A stretch of DNA of 64,000 nt from Allosphingosinicella sp. (GCA_030447665.1 JAUJOJ010000002.1:148177-212176); one strand, 5' to 3'; shown: positions 8,117-17,132, numbered from the stretch's first letter. Translations and numbers: made by a program. The notes: generated from the letters alone by a model not told the origin.

Positions 8117-9339
8117 ATGCACAAGAGCCCGCCGTTGATCGACGAGCCGGAGCCGGACTGGCGACCGTTGATCCTCGAAAATCTGAGCCCGCGCACGACC
8201 GCCGGCTATGGCGATCCCGCGGTTCTGAAGACGGAGGAAGGCTATTACCTTGTCGCGACTTCCAACGATGCGCTGGACGCCTTTCCGATCCTCCACTCGG
8301 ACGACCTTGAATCGTGGAGTCACCGCGGCTTTGTCTTCCCTGAAGGAGAGACCCCGGAGTGGACTGCCCATGGGCGCCGGGTAAGCGACTTCTGGGCGCC
8401 GGAAATGGCCAAATGCGGCGACGAATATTGGCTCGTCTATACGGCCCGGCAGCGCTCTAATGCGCTCGCCATCGGTCCCGCCAAGGCGCCCCATCCGACC
8501 GGCCCCTGGCGCGATCTCGGCCACCCGCTGATCAATGCGCATGCGGTGAACACGTCGGACCTCCCTTACGATCCCACCCAGCCGGTGCTGAGCGGCGGAG
8601 TTATCGATTCGCACATTTTCATCGACCCCAATGGCGAGCGTTATCTGTTTTGGAAGCGCGACACGAATGGAGTCTGGCCGCAGCCGCTGGCAAGGTTGTT
8701 GGGGCAGCAGCCGGAACTGATCGAACGTTTGTTCGCGGAGGAAGCTACCCGGCGCACGGCCGCCTTTGCGGCAGCAATCAGACCTTGGGCTAACAGCCGC
8801 CGCCCGATGGAACGGTTTTCCCTAATGCAGCCGCTGATCGAGGCGGTGCTCGACAACTGGGCGCATGTGAAGGAGGTACTCGCGACGGTCGCGGGCGCTG
8901 AGATGATCGTTGATGCGATGAGCACCCCGATCCACGCGCAGCGCCTTTCCGAGGACGGAGAACTGATCGGGCAGGAAACGATCGTGCTGACCAACGATCA
9001 GGAATGGGAAGGCCATTTGATTGAGCTTCCGTGGGTCACCTGCCCGGAGGGCCGCTACTGGATCTTCTACGCTGGGAACGACTTCGGGACACGCGCCTAC
9101 GGCATCGGCGTCGCGGTGGCCGACCATCCTCTGGGCCCCTACGTAAAGCAGCCCGAACCGCTCCTAAAGTCCACCCGCAGCTGGTGGGCCCCCGGCCACG
9201 CCTCGGTCGCACCGGGACTGGACGGGAAGCCACAGCTGTTCTTCCACGCCTTTTCCCCGGCAGCGGAGGCTACAATACCTTCCGTGCGCTGCTTACCACC
9301 CCGCTCTCGTTCACCTCCGATTCTGTCGCAAGCGCCTAG
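8117..9339 (+). CDS. glycoside hydrolase family 43 protein, frame-split near the 3' end
   Basis: The protein has the five-blade beta-propeller pattern of GH43 enzymes, which remove arabinose or xylose from plant polysaccharides. [20 protein letters not shown] holds the catalytic-base aspartate. Later elements are [40 protein letters not shown] and [12 protein letters not shown] with the probable acid. At about 9250 the frame must shift by one to give [16 protein letters not shown] and the stop at 9337-9339. The unshifted frame runs to 9373 with no family character. The shift sits in a run of T and C bases, so it may be a sequencing error. The start at 8117 is uncertain; 7943 is possible. No signal peptide is clear. 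Confidence 0.75.
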
Positions 9340-9480
9340 TCAGTTAACTCGCACCAGTGAGGGTTGCGCGTGACAAATGCATCGCCAGCAGACGGAACTG
9401 ACGATCGTAGAGAGCAGACGCTCCGGCTGGAGGCATGTGCTCACCCGCTAAATGTTCACTACACGGCGAAGCTCGATAGC

Positions 9481-9828
9481 TCAGACTCCGGTCCGATCAT
9501 CCGGCCCTGATGCTGCGACGATCCCGAAAAGCTCGTCTACATCTTTGTCTCCAAGCCTCACTTCTTCATAGCATTCAATTCTAGGCTTGGCGGGGGCGAA
9601 CGCCCGGCGGAACCACTGAGGGCGCCTCGCCACCAGTTCGATGCCGTGCTTCGCGTTCGCATGCTTCAAGAGGTTCACGATTAGGTGGAGGTCGTCGAGG
9701 TGGACGTGAGCGTCCCAGAGCCCGGCGCAATACATCAGCCGCAGAAATTCTTGCCTTGCTGACGGACAGTCTCTGTCTGCCGTCGGCTTGAAGGGGGAGG
9801 AGCCTTGGCATGGCTCTTTCTCTTCCAC
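9481..9828 (-). CDS. hypothetical protein
   Basis: A 115-residue protein. The central part (QEFLRLMYCAGLWDAHVHLD, then LHLIVNLLKHANAKHGIEL and VARRPQWF) looks like a real alpha-helical domain, but I do not recognise it. The ends are less convincing. Part of its coding sequence (9696-9728) is repeated imperfectly at 15436-15465, on the far side of the acyl-carrier operon. The repeat there is not in a usable reading frame. This could mean a second, eroded copy of the gene or a recombination scar. Confidence 0.4.
   Translation of the reverse strand: MEEKEPCQGSSPFKPTADRDCPSARQEFLRLMYCAGLWDAHVHLDDLHLIVNLLKHANAKHGIELVARRPQWFRRAFAPAKPRIECYEEVRLGDKDVDELFGIVAASGPDDRTGV
9696..9728. repeat. left copy of an imperfect 30 bp direct repeat bracketing the acyl operon
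   Basis: The bases CGAGGTGGACGTGAGCGTCC, an extra CAG here, then AGCCCGGCGC reappear without the three extra bases at 15436-15465. The two copies lie 5.7 kb apart in the same orientation and enclose 9998-15415. This resembles a recombination or insertion scar; the alternative is duplicated coding sequence. Confidence 0.5.
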
Positions 9829-9997
9829 CCAATCCGAACCAAACTATCGGGGAGACTCTCTGCTTGGCCTGCCAAAGCGTTCTGGCTAGAGCTGTTGCGC
9901 TTCATCGCTTTGGGGGTTGCGAGGGGATATGGGCTGTCGTCACGGCGCGGCTCGCGTTCGTCGCCGCTGTGCCGTTCCTCATTAATTGGTGGTAAGA

Positions 9998-10225
9998 ATG
10001 ACTGTAGAGAAAGTATTTGTATCTTCGCTTGGGATCAGTGCAGACGTCGTTCACGATGACTTGGAGTATGGTGCTATAAAAGAGTGGGATTCCGTGGCAC
10101 ACATGGGATTGGTGTCCGCGCTAGAGCAAGAATATAATGTAATGCTGGAGACAGACGACGTTATTGACATGAGCTCTGTCGGCAAAGCCAAGGAGATACT
10201 ACGTAAGTATGGAGTCCAAGTTTGA
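9998..10225 (+). CDS. acyl carrier protein of the LuxC/LuxE-like operon
   Basis: A 75-residue acidic acyl carrier protein. The phosphopantetheine attachment serine is residue 32 in KEWDSVAHMG, followed by the usual helix (LVSALEQEYNVMLETDD). It holds acyl groups as thioesters for the operon's enzymes. It is not the housekeeping fatty-acid ACP, whose attachment site normally reads DSLD. The ATG at 9998 is preferred over a TTG at 9986. The gene is noticeably richer in A and T than its neighbours, which suggests transfer from another genome. It overlaps the next gene by four bases (TTGA), so translation is probably coupled. Confidence 0.85.
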   Translation: MTVEKVFVSSLGISADVVHDDLEYGAIKEWDSVAHMGLVSALEQEYNVMLETDDVIDMSSVGKAKEILRKYGVQV

Positions 10226-11679
10226 TTGCCCCTAACTCATCGCTTGATGAAGAGAGTGCAGAAAGCTTTCCATTTTGGCAGATCAGGGCCAGCGCGGAAC
10301 CGGCGTTGCTTGATCCCAGTGGCGCTCGGACCTATTTCGAATTATTGTCCGCAGCTGACAAAATTGCTGCTCATCTTCCAGGCGGACATGGCAGGACGCT
10401 AGGCTTTCTGCTGCTGGGAGCAAGCTTCGGGGGGATTGCTGCTTACCTTTCGTGCCTACGCTCGCGTCGGTCCGCTCCCCTGTTGGTGCAGCCGAACATT
10501 CACCCTGAGCTGCTGCGAAATTTGCTGGAAGTCTATCGGCCTGATTGGGTCCTTGGCGCCGCTGACGCGTCCGTTCAAAATGGGTTTGCGCCTGCATGGG
10601 AAGGACATGGTGTCCGGCTGGACCATGCCACGAAGCAACGACGTGGACCGGAACCGCACCCTGATCTGGCTCTTTTGCTGTCCACGTCAGGATCGACTGG
10701 ATCGGAGAAGCTCGTGCGCCTTTCCTATTCCGCGGTCGCGGCCAATGCCCGCTCGATTATCGATTATCTGGATATTGGCCCTGGCGATCGGACCATCACG
10801 ACATTGCCGATGGCCTATTCGTTCGGGCTTTCTGTCCTCAATAGCTTCCTCGGCGCCGGCGCATCTTTGGTGCTAACCGAAGAGAGTGTAATGAGCCGCC
10901 AATTCTGGTCGCTCGCACAGGATAGCGGCATCACCTCGCTCTCGGGCGTGCCGAGCACGTTTGAAATGCTGCGCAGGGTCGGGCTCGAGAAGCGTGGGCT
11001 CGATCGCCTGACGACTCTCACCCAGGCGGGGGGTGCGCTTCGTCCGGAGATGATCCGCTATTTCGATGAACTTGCGCGGGCCCATGGCTGGCGCATGATC
11101 GTCATGTACGGCCAGACAGAGGCGGCGCCGCGCATCAGCTATGTCCCGCCGGAACGCCTCTCGGAGAAGATCGGAAGCATCGGTGTTCCGATTCCGGGCG
11201 GGAGCCTTTCCCTCGATCCAGCTTCGTCGGAGCTCGTCTATCGAGGGCCGAACGTGATGATGGGATATGCGGAAAACTGGGACGATCTCGCTCGCGGCGA
11301 TGAAGGCGAGGGAGAGCTGCGCACCGGCGACCTGGGCCGCGTCGATGAGGATGGCTTCTTTTATATAACCGGGCGGCTGAAGCGCTTCATCAAGCTTTCG
11401 GGGGCGCGTGTGAACCTTGACGCGGTCGAGGCGCGATCGTCGGAAGCACTCGCTACTCAGCTCGTTTGCACGGGAGTGGACGATAGGCTGTGCGTTTGGA
11501 TGCTGTCGGATGATCCAACCACTGAAGAGCGCGTTCGGGACCTGCTGCGCGATCTCTTTGGAATCAATCCGGGAATGTCCGGTATCATCCGGATCGACGC
11601 CTACCCGCTTACGTCTAACGGCAAAATCAACTACCGCGCCTTGAGTGATTTGCGGTCAGAGGGAGGAACTCGCCAGTGA
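10222..11679 (+). CDS. AMP-forming acyl (or amino acid) ligase
   Basis: A 485-residue member of the adenylate-forming ANL superfamily. It shows the phosphate-binding loop LLSTSGSTGSEKLVRLS at about residue 150, then VMYGQTEAAPRISY, RTGDLGRVDEDGFFYITGRL and, near the C-terminus, TSNGKINYRAL with the catalytic lysine. It activates a carboxylic acid with ATP and passes it to a thiol, most likely the ACP encoded just upstream. The substrate cannot be read from sequence. It starts at TTG overlapping the ACP stop, and its stop overlaps the next ATG-equivalent by four bases (GTGA), so the genes form one translational unit. Confidence 0.85.
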   Translation: MIAPNSSLDEESAESFPFWQIRASAEPALLDPSGARTYFELLSAADKIAAHLPGGHGRTLGFLLLGASFGGIAAYLSCLRSRRSAPLLVQPNIHPELLRNLLEVYRPDWVLGAADASVQNGFAPAWEGHGVRLDHATKQRRGPEPHPDLALLLSTSGSTGSEKLVRLSYSAVAANARSIIDYLDIGPGDRTITTLPMAYSFGLSVLNSFLGAGASLVLTEESVMSRQFWSLAQDSGITSLSGVPSTFEMLRRVGLEKRGLDRLTTLTQAGGALRPEMIRYFDELARAHGWRMIVMYGQTEAAPRISYVPPERLSEKIGSIGVPIPGGSLSLDPASSELVYRGPNVMMGYAENWDDLARGDEGEGELRTGDLGRVDEDGFFYITGRLKRFIKLSGARVNLDAVEARSSEALATQLVCTGVDDRLCVWMLSDDPTTEERVRDLLRDLFGINPGMSGIIRIDAYPLTSNGKINYRALSDLRSEGGTRQ

Positions 11680-12761
11680 CGGCCGCGGAGCTTCTGAAAA
11701 GCAGGCCCTATGCTCCGTCTGCGCCCGAAAAAAGGGCGATGCTCCTCGACGGCCTCAATGAGCTGACCGTACATCATCGAAGGAACTGTGTTCCTTATGA
11801 CCGGATAGTCAAGGCGCTCTTCAACGGCGCAGACACGGTCGATGAGCTGAGTGCGCTGCCCTGGCTTCCAGTACGGCTGTTTAAGCGTACGGATCTCGTC
11901 AGCGTGCCGCACGAGAAGATCGTCAAGACCCTCGTTTCCAGCGGCACGACCGGCCAGCTTCCATCACGCATATTCCTCGATCGTGAAACCGCCAGCAGCC
12001 AGGCCAGGATTCTGGCCACCATTGCCGGTGATTTCCTTGGCAAGGCGCGCATGCCGATGCTGATCATCGACGACGCCTCATTCCTCCGTGACCGGACCCG
12101 CTTCAACGCCCGCGCCGCCGCGATCTTGGGCTTCTCCAGCCTAGGACGTGATCATCTTTACTTGCTGGATGAGCAATTGCTGCCAGATTGGAATGCGCTT
12201 TCAAGCTATCTGGAGGCCCACAGGGACACCCCAATTCTCCTGTTTGGGTTCACGTTCATCGTCTGGCAGAACTTTGTCGAGGCGGCGCTAGCGGAGGAGC
12301 GGTCATTTCACTTTCCCCCCGGGAGTGCGCTTATCCACGGCGGCGGATGGAAGCGTTTGGAGGACCGCAAGGTATCGGAGGAGTCGTTCAAGGCGGCTTT
12401 GGCGGAGCGATTCGGTATCGAGCGCGTCCACAATTATTATGGCATGGTGGAACAGGTTGGATCGATCTATTTCGAATGCGAGCACGGGCGCCTGCACACC
12501 CCGGCATATTCGGACATTCTCATTCGTGATCCGGTCAGCTTGGAGCCGTTGGGCGTGGGGGAGGCCGGGTTGGTTCAGGTCCTCAGTGTGCTTCCCAGAA
12601 GCTATCCCGGCCACAGTCTCCTTACCGAGGATCTCGGTACGATCGTCGGCGAGGACGACTGCCCATGTGGCCGAAACGGCAAGTCGTTCCGAATCCACGG
12701 CCGTCTCAGGAATGTGGAGATGCGTGGGTGCAGCGACACGAGGCCGGTGCCGGCTGTATGA
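11676..12761 (+). CDS. LuxE-like acyl-protein synthetase
   Basis: A 361-residue protein of the LuxE/PaaK-related family. In the Lux system LuxE activates a fatty acid with ATP and hands the acyl group to the reductase LuxC. Evidence is the loop TLVSSGTTGQLPSRIFLD at about residue 88, the middle block LLFGFTFIVWQNF, then GGGWKRLEDRKVS, NYYGMVEQVGSIYFEC, and the C-terminal RLRNVEMRGCSDT. Length matches the family. It starts with GTG overlapping the ligase stop and ends overlapping the LuxC-like start by four bases (ATGA). There are no luciferase genes here, so the role is acyl transfer and reduction, not light production. Confidence 0.85.
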   Translation: MTAAELLKSRPYAPSAPEKRAMLLDGLNELTVHHRRNCVPYDRIVKALFNGADTVDELSALPWLPVRLFKRTDLVSVPHEKIVKTLVSSGTTGQLPSRIFLDRETASSQARILATIAGDFLGKARMPMLIIDDASFLRDRTRFNARAAAILGFSSLGRDHLYLLDEQLLPDWNALSSYLEAHRDTPILLFGFTFIVWQNFVEAALAEERSFHFPPGSALIHGGGWKRLEDRKVSEESFKAALAERFGIERVHNYYGMVEQVGSIYFECEHGRLHTPAYSDILIRDPVSLEPLGVGEAGLVQVLSVLPRSYPGHSLLTEDLGTIVGEDDCPCGRNGKSFRIHGRLRNVEMRGCSDTRPVPAV

Positions 12762-13993
12762 TCCAAACGCTTTTCGCCGTGGAACCGTCTGTGCAGTGGC
12801 CAGAGCTTCTAGCCAGCCTGGGCGGCGATGGTCGCCCGGGCCCGTTCGACCCGCCCGCGCTGAACTTCGTAGGCGCTCTCTCAGGCAGACTGCTCGCTTC
12901 TCATGCCGGGCGCGAGTTTCCCGAACTGGCCGCCTTAGCCCACTGGTTCCGACCAACCAGACTCGCTCGAGTGCGGCACGAGTTGCTCGGCGCCAGCAGC
13001 GCATACAGGCTGCGTCCGCGCGGCTCGGTCTTCATCATCGCGCCTGCGAACGTGGACGTGTTGTTCATTTACGGTTGGCTTCTGTCCCTGCTGTCCGGCA
13101 ACGCTACGGTCGTCCGAGTTTCGCAAAAGCCGAGCCCGCCCCGGGACGCTTTCCTCCAGCTGGTTAGGAGTCTGGCGGAAGACGCGGCTCATAAGGAGGC
13201 TCTGCGCAGCTCGGCGATCATCAGCTATCCGCATGACCATTCCGCAACTGCAACCCTTTCCAAATGGTGCGATCTGCGGCTGGTCTGGGGCGGCGATGCA
13301 ACGGTGTCGACGATAAGGACCGTTCCTTTGAAGCCGACAGCAGTGGAGGCTGCCTTCGCCGACCGTTTCTCGATGGCGGCCTTCGATGCTGCAAGGATCC
13401 TTGAGTCCAGCGATCGTGAGCTGGCGGACCTGGCACGCAGGTTTGCCAACGACACCATGTGGTTGGGTCAGCAGGCCTGCTCATCTCCGCGTATCCTGTT
13501 CTGGATCGGCTCGGAAACGCAATGCGATGCCGCCAAAGACCGTTTTTGGCGGCAGTTTGCAATCGCCAGTCAGCGATTCGACGATGAGCCAGCCGCTATG
13601 ATGTCGCGTGTCTCCGATCTCTTCACAATGGCGGCCGAGGGCGTTATCGACGGCGTCAGCAGTCCACTGGCCCAGCTTCCAGCCCGGGCTCGTGCAGTTG
13701 GACCCGAGGATGCCGTTCGTGACCTCCATTCCGGCTTCGGATTATTCGTGGAGTATCAGATCGACAGCATCACCCAGGTCGTCCCGTTCCTTTCTGATAA
13801 GGATCAGACGCTGGTCGTGCATGGCATCGCTCCCGGGGCAGTTGCGGAACTGGTGGAGCAATTGCCCAATCGCTCCCTCGATCGGATCGTTGGTGTCGGG
13901 CAGGCCACCGATTTCGATATCACCTGGGACGGCACCAACCTTCTCGATCTATTGACGCGCCGCATAATCGCGCCCAGCCGGCAAGCTGCCTGA
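12758..13993 (+). CDS. LuxC-like acyl-CoA/acyl-protein reductase
   Basis: A 411-residue NADPH-dependent acyl reductase of the LuxC family, which belongs to the aldehyde dehydrogenase superfamily. GSVFIIAPANVDVLFIYGWL and LLSGNATVVRVSQK are the nucleotide-binding region. TMWLGQQACSSPRILFWIG carries the active-site cysteine. It turns an activated acyl group into an aldehyde. The ATG at 12758 overlaps the LuxE-like stop. The LuxE-LuxC gene order and coupling are the best evidence that acyl transfer and reduction happen in one complex. The preferred acyl chain is unknown. Confidence 0.85.
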   Translation: MIQTLFAVEPSVQWPELLASLGGDGRPGPFDPPALNFVGALSGRLLASHAGREFPELAALAHWFRPTRLARVRHELLGASSAYRLRPRGSVFIIAPANVDVLFIYGWLLSLLSGNATVVRVSQKPSPPRDAFLQLVRSLAEDAAHKEALRSSAIISYPHDHSATATLSKWCDLRLVWGGDATVSTIRTVPLKPTAVEAAFADRFSMAAFDAARILESSDRELADLARRFANDTMWLGQQACSSPRILFWIGSETQCDAAKDRFWRQFAIASQRFDDEPAAMMSRVSDLFTMAAEGVIDGVSSPLAQLPARARAVGPEDAVRDLHSGFGLFVEYQIDSITQVVPFLSDKDQTLVVHGIAPGAVAELVEQLPNRSLDRIVGVGQATDFDITWDGTNLLDLLTRRIIAPSRQAA

Positions 13994-14006
13994 GCGGACA
14001 CAGGGT

Positions 14007-14753
14007 ATGATCAGCATCGACTTGTCGGGACGCGTAGCCCTTGTAACGGGTTCGACCCGCGGCATTGGGCGCGCAGTCGCGGAAAACCTCGCCCAAGCCG
14101 GGGCCACCGTGATTCTGAACGGACGCGGCGACCGGTTGTCCGCGGCCGCCGACGAGATCAAGGAACGACACGGCGGCAATGTCGCGGCCATCGCGGCCGA
14201 CGTGGCGAATGCGGATGCAGTTGCTGCGATGGTGCAGAATATTTTCAAGACCTTCGGCCGTCTGGATGTGCTGGTGAACAATGCGGGCATCCTCAAGGAC
14301 GGGCTCATAGGCATGATCCGGTCCGACGATCTGAACAGCACGATCGCAATCAACACCATCGGCACCCTGAATTGTATCCAGTCCGGGGCCCGCCTCATGC
14401 AGCGCACGGGCGGGAGCATCATCAACATGTCCTCGATCATCGGAGTGCGCGGAAATGCCGGGCAGCTGGTCTACAGCGCATCGAAGGGTGCGGTCATAGC
14501 AGCGACTCTGTCAGCAGCGAAGGAACTCGCCCCGAAGGGCATTCGAGTGAATGCCATCGCGCCGGGATACATCGACACCGATATGATCAGATCGATACCG
14601 CCCGAAATCCACCAGAAACGCCTCGAAAGCATCGCGATGGGCCGTATCGGAGATCCGCAGGACATTGCCGAAACCGCTCTGTTTCTCGCTTCGGATTTGT
14701 CCCGCTATGTCACAGGGCAGGTCATTGGCGTCGACGGCGGAATGCTCGTGTGA
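14007..14753 (+). CDS. short-chain dehydrogenase, FabG-like 3-oxoacyl-ACP reductase
   Basis: A 248-residue classical SDR. The NAD(P)-binding motif is LVTGSTRGIGRAV near the start. NNAG follows, then serine in NMSSIIG, and the YSASKGAV catalytic tyrosine and lysine. The C-terminal ends with GQVIGVDGGMLV. In this operon it may reduce a keto group on an ACP-bound intermediate, or act on the aldehyde made by the LuxC-like protein. It starts 13 bases after luxC and overlaps the next gene by four bases. The fatty-acid FabG is presumably encoded elsewhere. Confidence 0.85.
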   Translation: MISIDLSGRVALVTGSTRGIGRAVAENLAQAGATVILNGRGDRLSAAADEIKERHGGNVAAIAADVANADAVAAMVQNIFKTFGRLDVLVNNAGILKDGLIGMIRSDDLNSTIAINTIGTLNCIQSGARLMQRTGGSIINMSSIIGVRGNAGQLVYSASKGAVIAATLSAAKELAPKGIRVNAIAPGYIDTDMIRSIPPEIHQKRLESIAMGRIGDPQDIAETALFLASDLSRYVTGQVIGVDGGMLV

Positions 14754-15415
14754 AACAGATCATTATCGTGGGCGGGGGACGCTTCGGTCTAGAGGCCGCG
14801 ACTTATCTTCATGATCTCGCCAGATCCGGGGTCGAGCTGGAAGTCAGTGGGGTAATCGATGATTCGTCACCTGACGTTTCGGACTTCCCCGGGGGAGTTC
14901 AGAAAATTGGTGACCTGACGAGCTGGGATCCGAGGGACTTTGACCACATCATCGCAATCGGCGATGCGCACGCCCGCTGGAAAGTTGCAGCTCTTCTCGG
15001 CGCGCGAAGCGCCCGCTTTTTTAGCCTGATCCATCCATCTGCCTACATCGCAGACACCGCGGAGATCGGCTTGGGCGCGATGGTTTGCCCCCTTTCCTTT
15101 GTCGGTCCCCATGCGCGCGTGGGCCCTCACGCGGTGATAAACGTCCAAGCCTCGCTCGGCCATGATGCTCGGCTTGGGACAGCGGCTGTGCTTAGTCCTG
15201 GCGCGAAGGTAAGCGGACGGGGTGAGATTGGTGAGGGAGCGTTTCTCGGCAGCCTTGCGCTCATGACCCCCGGTGCCAAATTGGGTGCTTTCAGCAAAAT
15301 GGCGGCAGGCGCGGTCTGGTCCGGAGTTGCCCCGGAAGGATCGCTGGTCGCAGGAAATCCGGGCAAGTCTCGCATAATGTTTCGCGTGCCGACGACTGCC
15401 ACGTTGCCTCAGTAA
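14750..15415 (+). CDS. NeuD/PglD-like sugar acyltransferase
   Basis: A 221-residue two-domain protein. The N-terminal part has a Rossmann-like nucleotide-sugar binding fold (QIIIVGGGRFGLEAATYL). The C-terminal part is a left-handed beta helix of hexapeptide repeats (IGLGAMVCPLSFVGPHARVG, then EIGEGAFLGSLALMTPGA). Relatives such as NeuD and PglD transfer acetyl groups to amino sugars. It starts at GTG, overlapping the SDR stop. With a dedicated ACP and acyl ligase upstream, it may move an unusual acyl group onto a sugar; that is inference. It is the last gene of the operon. Confidence 0.8.
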   Translation: MKQIIIVGGGRFGLEAATYLHDLARSGVELEVSGVIDDSSPDVSDFPGGVQKIGDLTSWDPRDFDHIIAIGDAHARWKVAALLGARSARFFSLIHPSAYIADTAEIGLGAMVCPLSFVGPHARVGPHAVINVQASLGHDARLGTAAVLSPGAKVSGRGEIGEGAFLGSLALMTPGAKLGAFSKMAAGAVWSGVAPEGSLVAGNPGKSRIMFRVPTTATLPQ

Positions 15416-15435
15416 TCTTGCTTAGCGGAACGTGC

Positions 15436-15465
15436 CGAGGTGGACGTGAGCGTCCAGCCCGGCGC
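15436..15465. repeat. right copy of the imperfect direct repeat bracketing the acyl operon
   Basis: Matches 9696-9728 except for a three-base gap. It begins 21 bases after the last gene of the operon, in a 150-base gap before the NUDIX gene that otherwise holds nothing recognisable. Confidence 0.5.
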
Positions 15466-15569
15466 CAGGAACCTGTGAAATGTCCTCGCCGACGGGCTGC
15501 TTCGATCCCCTTGAGGTTCCGGGTTGTATTCCCCCGGCTCCCACGACTCCTTAAACCGTTCGAGCAGTG

Positions 15570-16328
15570 ATGAACGATCTCCCGGCCCCGATCCCCGCCG
15601 CCACCCTGATTCTGATGCGGCCCGGCCCGAGCGGCCGGCCCGAGCTGCTGGTGATGGAGCGCTCGAAGAGCATGGCGTTCGCAGCGGGCGCGCTCGTTTT
15701 CCCGGGCGGGCGGATCGATCCCGACGACGCGGCGCTTGGCGAAAGACTCGGGGGTGGCGCCGGCCATGCGGCCGCGCGGATTGCCGCGATCCGGGAGACG
15801 ATCGAGGAGACGGGGATCGCGCCCGCCATCTCGCCGCCGCCTTCGCCCGAGCAGGTGACCGAACTCCGCGCCGAACTCGTTCGGGGCACGCTTTTCTCGA
15901 GCCTGCTGGATCGATCAGGCCTCGTGCTCGATCTCGGCGCGCTAACGCCGTTCGCACGCTGGTGTCCGACCTTCAAGGAGGCGCGGCGGTTCGACACCCT
16001 CTTCTTCATCGCCGAAGCGCCGGAAGGTGCGGCGGCGCCGAGCGCGTGCGAGGCGGAGGCGGTGCGGACCCTCTGGGCGACCGCGGCGGACGTGCTGGAA
16101 GAGGCGAATTCCGGCCGCGCCCGGATCATCTTCCCGACCCGCCGCAACCTCGAGCGGCTTGCCCGCTTCGCCTCGATCGAGGAAGCGCGCGCGGATGCGG
16201 AGCGGCACCCGGTGCGCAAAATCGTGCCCTGGATCGAGGAAAGGAGCGGCGCCCAATGGCTCTGCATCCCGCAAGACGCGGGCTATCCCGTCACGTCCGA
16301 GCTGCTGGAGACAGCGCGCAGGACTTAA
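15570..16328 (+). CDS. NUDIX hydrolase
   Basis: A 252-residue member of the larger NUDIX hydrolases, which cleave nucleoside diphosphates linked to another group. The core of the NUDIX box is IRETIEETGIAP at about residue 75, with the metal-binding glutamates intact. The first box glutamate is not in its usual place, as is common in this subgroup. LVFPGGRIDPDDA precedes it. The C-terminal half (about 130-250) is the extra helical region seen in CoA- or sugar-nucleotide-acting relatives. The ATG at 15570 is chosen; a GTG lies one codon earlier. It marks the return to ordinary chromosomal sequence after the acyl operon. Confidence 0.85.
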   Translation: MNDLPAPIPAATLILMRPGPSGRPELLVMERSKSMAFAAGALVFPGGRIDPDDAALGERLGGGAGHAAARIAAIRETIEETGIAPAISPPPSPEQVTELRAELVRGTLFSSLLDRSGLVLDLGALTPFARWCPTFKEARRFDTLFFIAEAPEGAAAPSACEAEAVRTLWATAADVLEEANSGRARIIFPTRRNLERLARFASIEEARADAERHPVRKIVPWIEERSGAQWLCIPQDAGYPVTSELLETARRT

Positions 16329-16340
16329 GCTCTCCGGCAA

Positions 16341-17105
16341 GTGCAACCCGATCCGAGCTCCGGGCGTCCGGCCAAGGTGAACTACCTTCGAATCGTCAAG
16401 ACGGCGCTCCTGCTCGCCCTGCTCGGCTTCGGAGCGATGCTGCTTTACGGCTATTCCCGCACCCATCCCGAGGACATGCCCTGGACCGAGCTCGATCTTG
16501 CGCAGCCGATCGGCGCTTTCACGGGGCGCAAGCTTGCGGGGCTCGAGCGCGAAGGCGCAAGCTGCCCCGCTTTGCTTCGGCGGGCGGGCGTCCGCTTCAA
16601 TGCGCTGCCGCCCCGCTCCGGCCGCGAACGATGCGGCTACTCCGATGCGGTGCGGTTCACGGCCGGCGGCGCGCTCGACATCGGCTACCGGCCACGCGAT
16701 CTTGGCACGAGCTGCCCTGTCGCCGCGGCCCTGGCGCTATGGGAATGGAATGTGGTTCAGCCCGCGGCGATCCGGCATTTCGGCAGGAAGGTCGCCGCGA
16801 TCGATCATTTCGGAAGCTATAGCTGCCGCCGCATCTACGGCCGCTCCGAAGGATCCTGGAGCGAGCATTCCACTGCCAACGCCATCGACATCGCCGCCTT
16901 TCGGCTGGAGGGCGGCACTCGCATCACCGTGGTGGGCGACTGGAGCGATAGCGGTGCGAAGGCGTCATTCCTGAGGGAGGTGCGCGACGGCTCCTGCGAG
17001 GTCTTCGCCACCGTCCTCTCGCCCGACTATAACGCCGCGCACCGCGATCATCTGCATCTCGACCAGGCTGACCGAGGCTCGTTCGGCTGGCGGGGGTGTC
17101 GCTAG
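16341..17105 (+). CDS. extensin-like family protein
   Basis: A 254-residue protein of the extensin-like C-terminal family found in alphaproteobacteria. A membrane anchor or signal segment (VKTALLLALLGFGAMLLYGY) lies at about residues 17-36. The conserved domain follows: CPALLRRAGVRFNALPP, then YRPRDLGTSCPVAAALALWE, IDHFGSYSCRRIYG, WSEHSTANAIDIAAF and a final HRDHLHLDQADRG. The HSTANAID and HLHLD histidines and aspartates look like a metal site shared with D,D-peptidase-like folds. Function is unproven; an envelope role is likely. The GTG at 16341 follows the NUDIX stop by 12 bases. A GTG at 16378 would start nearer the membrane segment. Confidence 0.75.
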   Translation: MQPDPSSGRPAKVNYLRIVKTALLLALLGFGAMLLYGYSRTHPEDMPWTELDLAQPIGAFTGRKLAGLEREGASCPALLRRAGVRFNALPPRSGRERCGYSDAVRFTAGGALDIGYRPRDLGTSCPVAAALALWEWNVVQPAAIRHFGRKVAAIDHFGSYSCRRIYGRSEGSWSEHSTANAIDIAAFRLEGGTRITVVGDWSDSGAKASFLREVRDGSCEVFATVLSPDYNAAHRDHLHLDQADRGSFGWRGCR

Positions 17106-17132
17106 ACTCCAAACCTTGCTCGCGAAAGAAAA

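Noticed and set aside
9810..9995. Plus-strand 61-codon frame before the ACP gene
   Set aside because: No family, no ribosome site, and it overlaps the end of a more convincing minus-strand gene.
11676..13993. A bioluminescence (lux) operon
   Set aside because: LuxE- and LuxC-like genes are present, but no luciferase LuxA/LuxB, LuxD or flavin reductase genes are nearby, and an ACP, SDR and sugar acyltransferase are.
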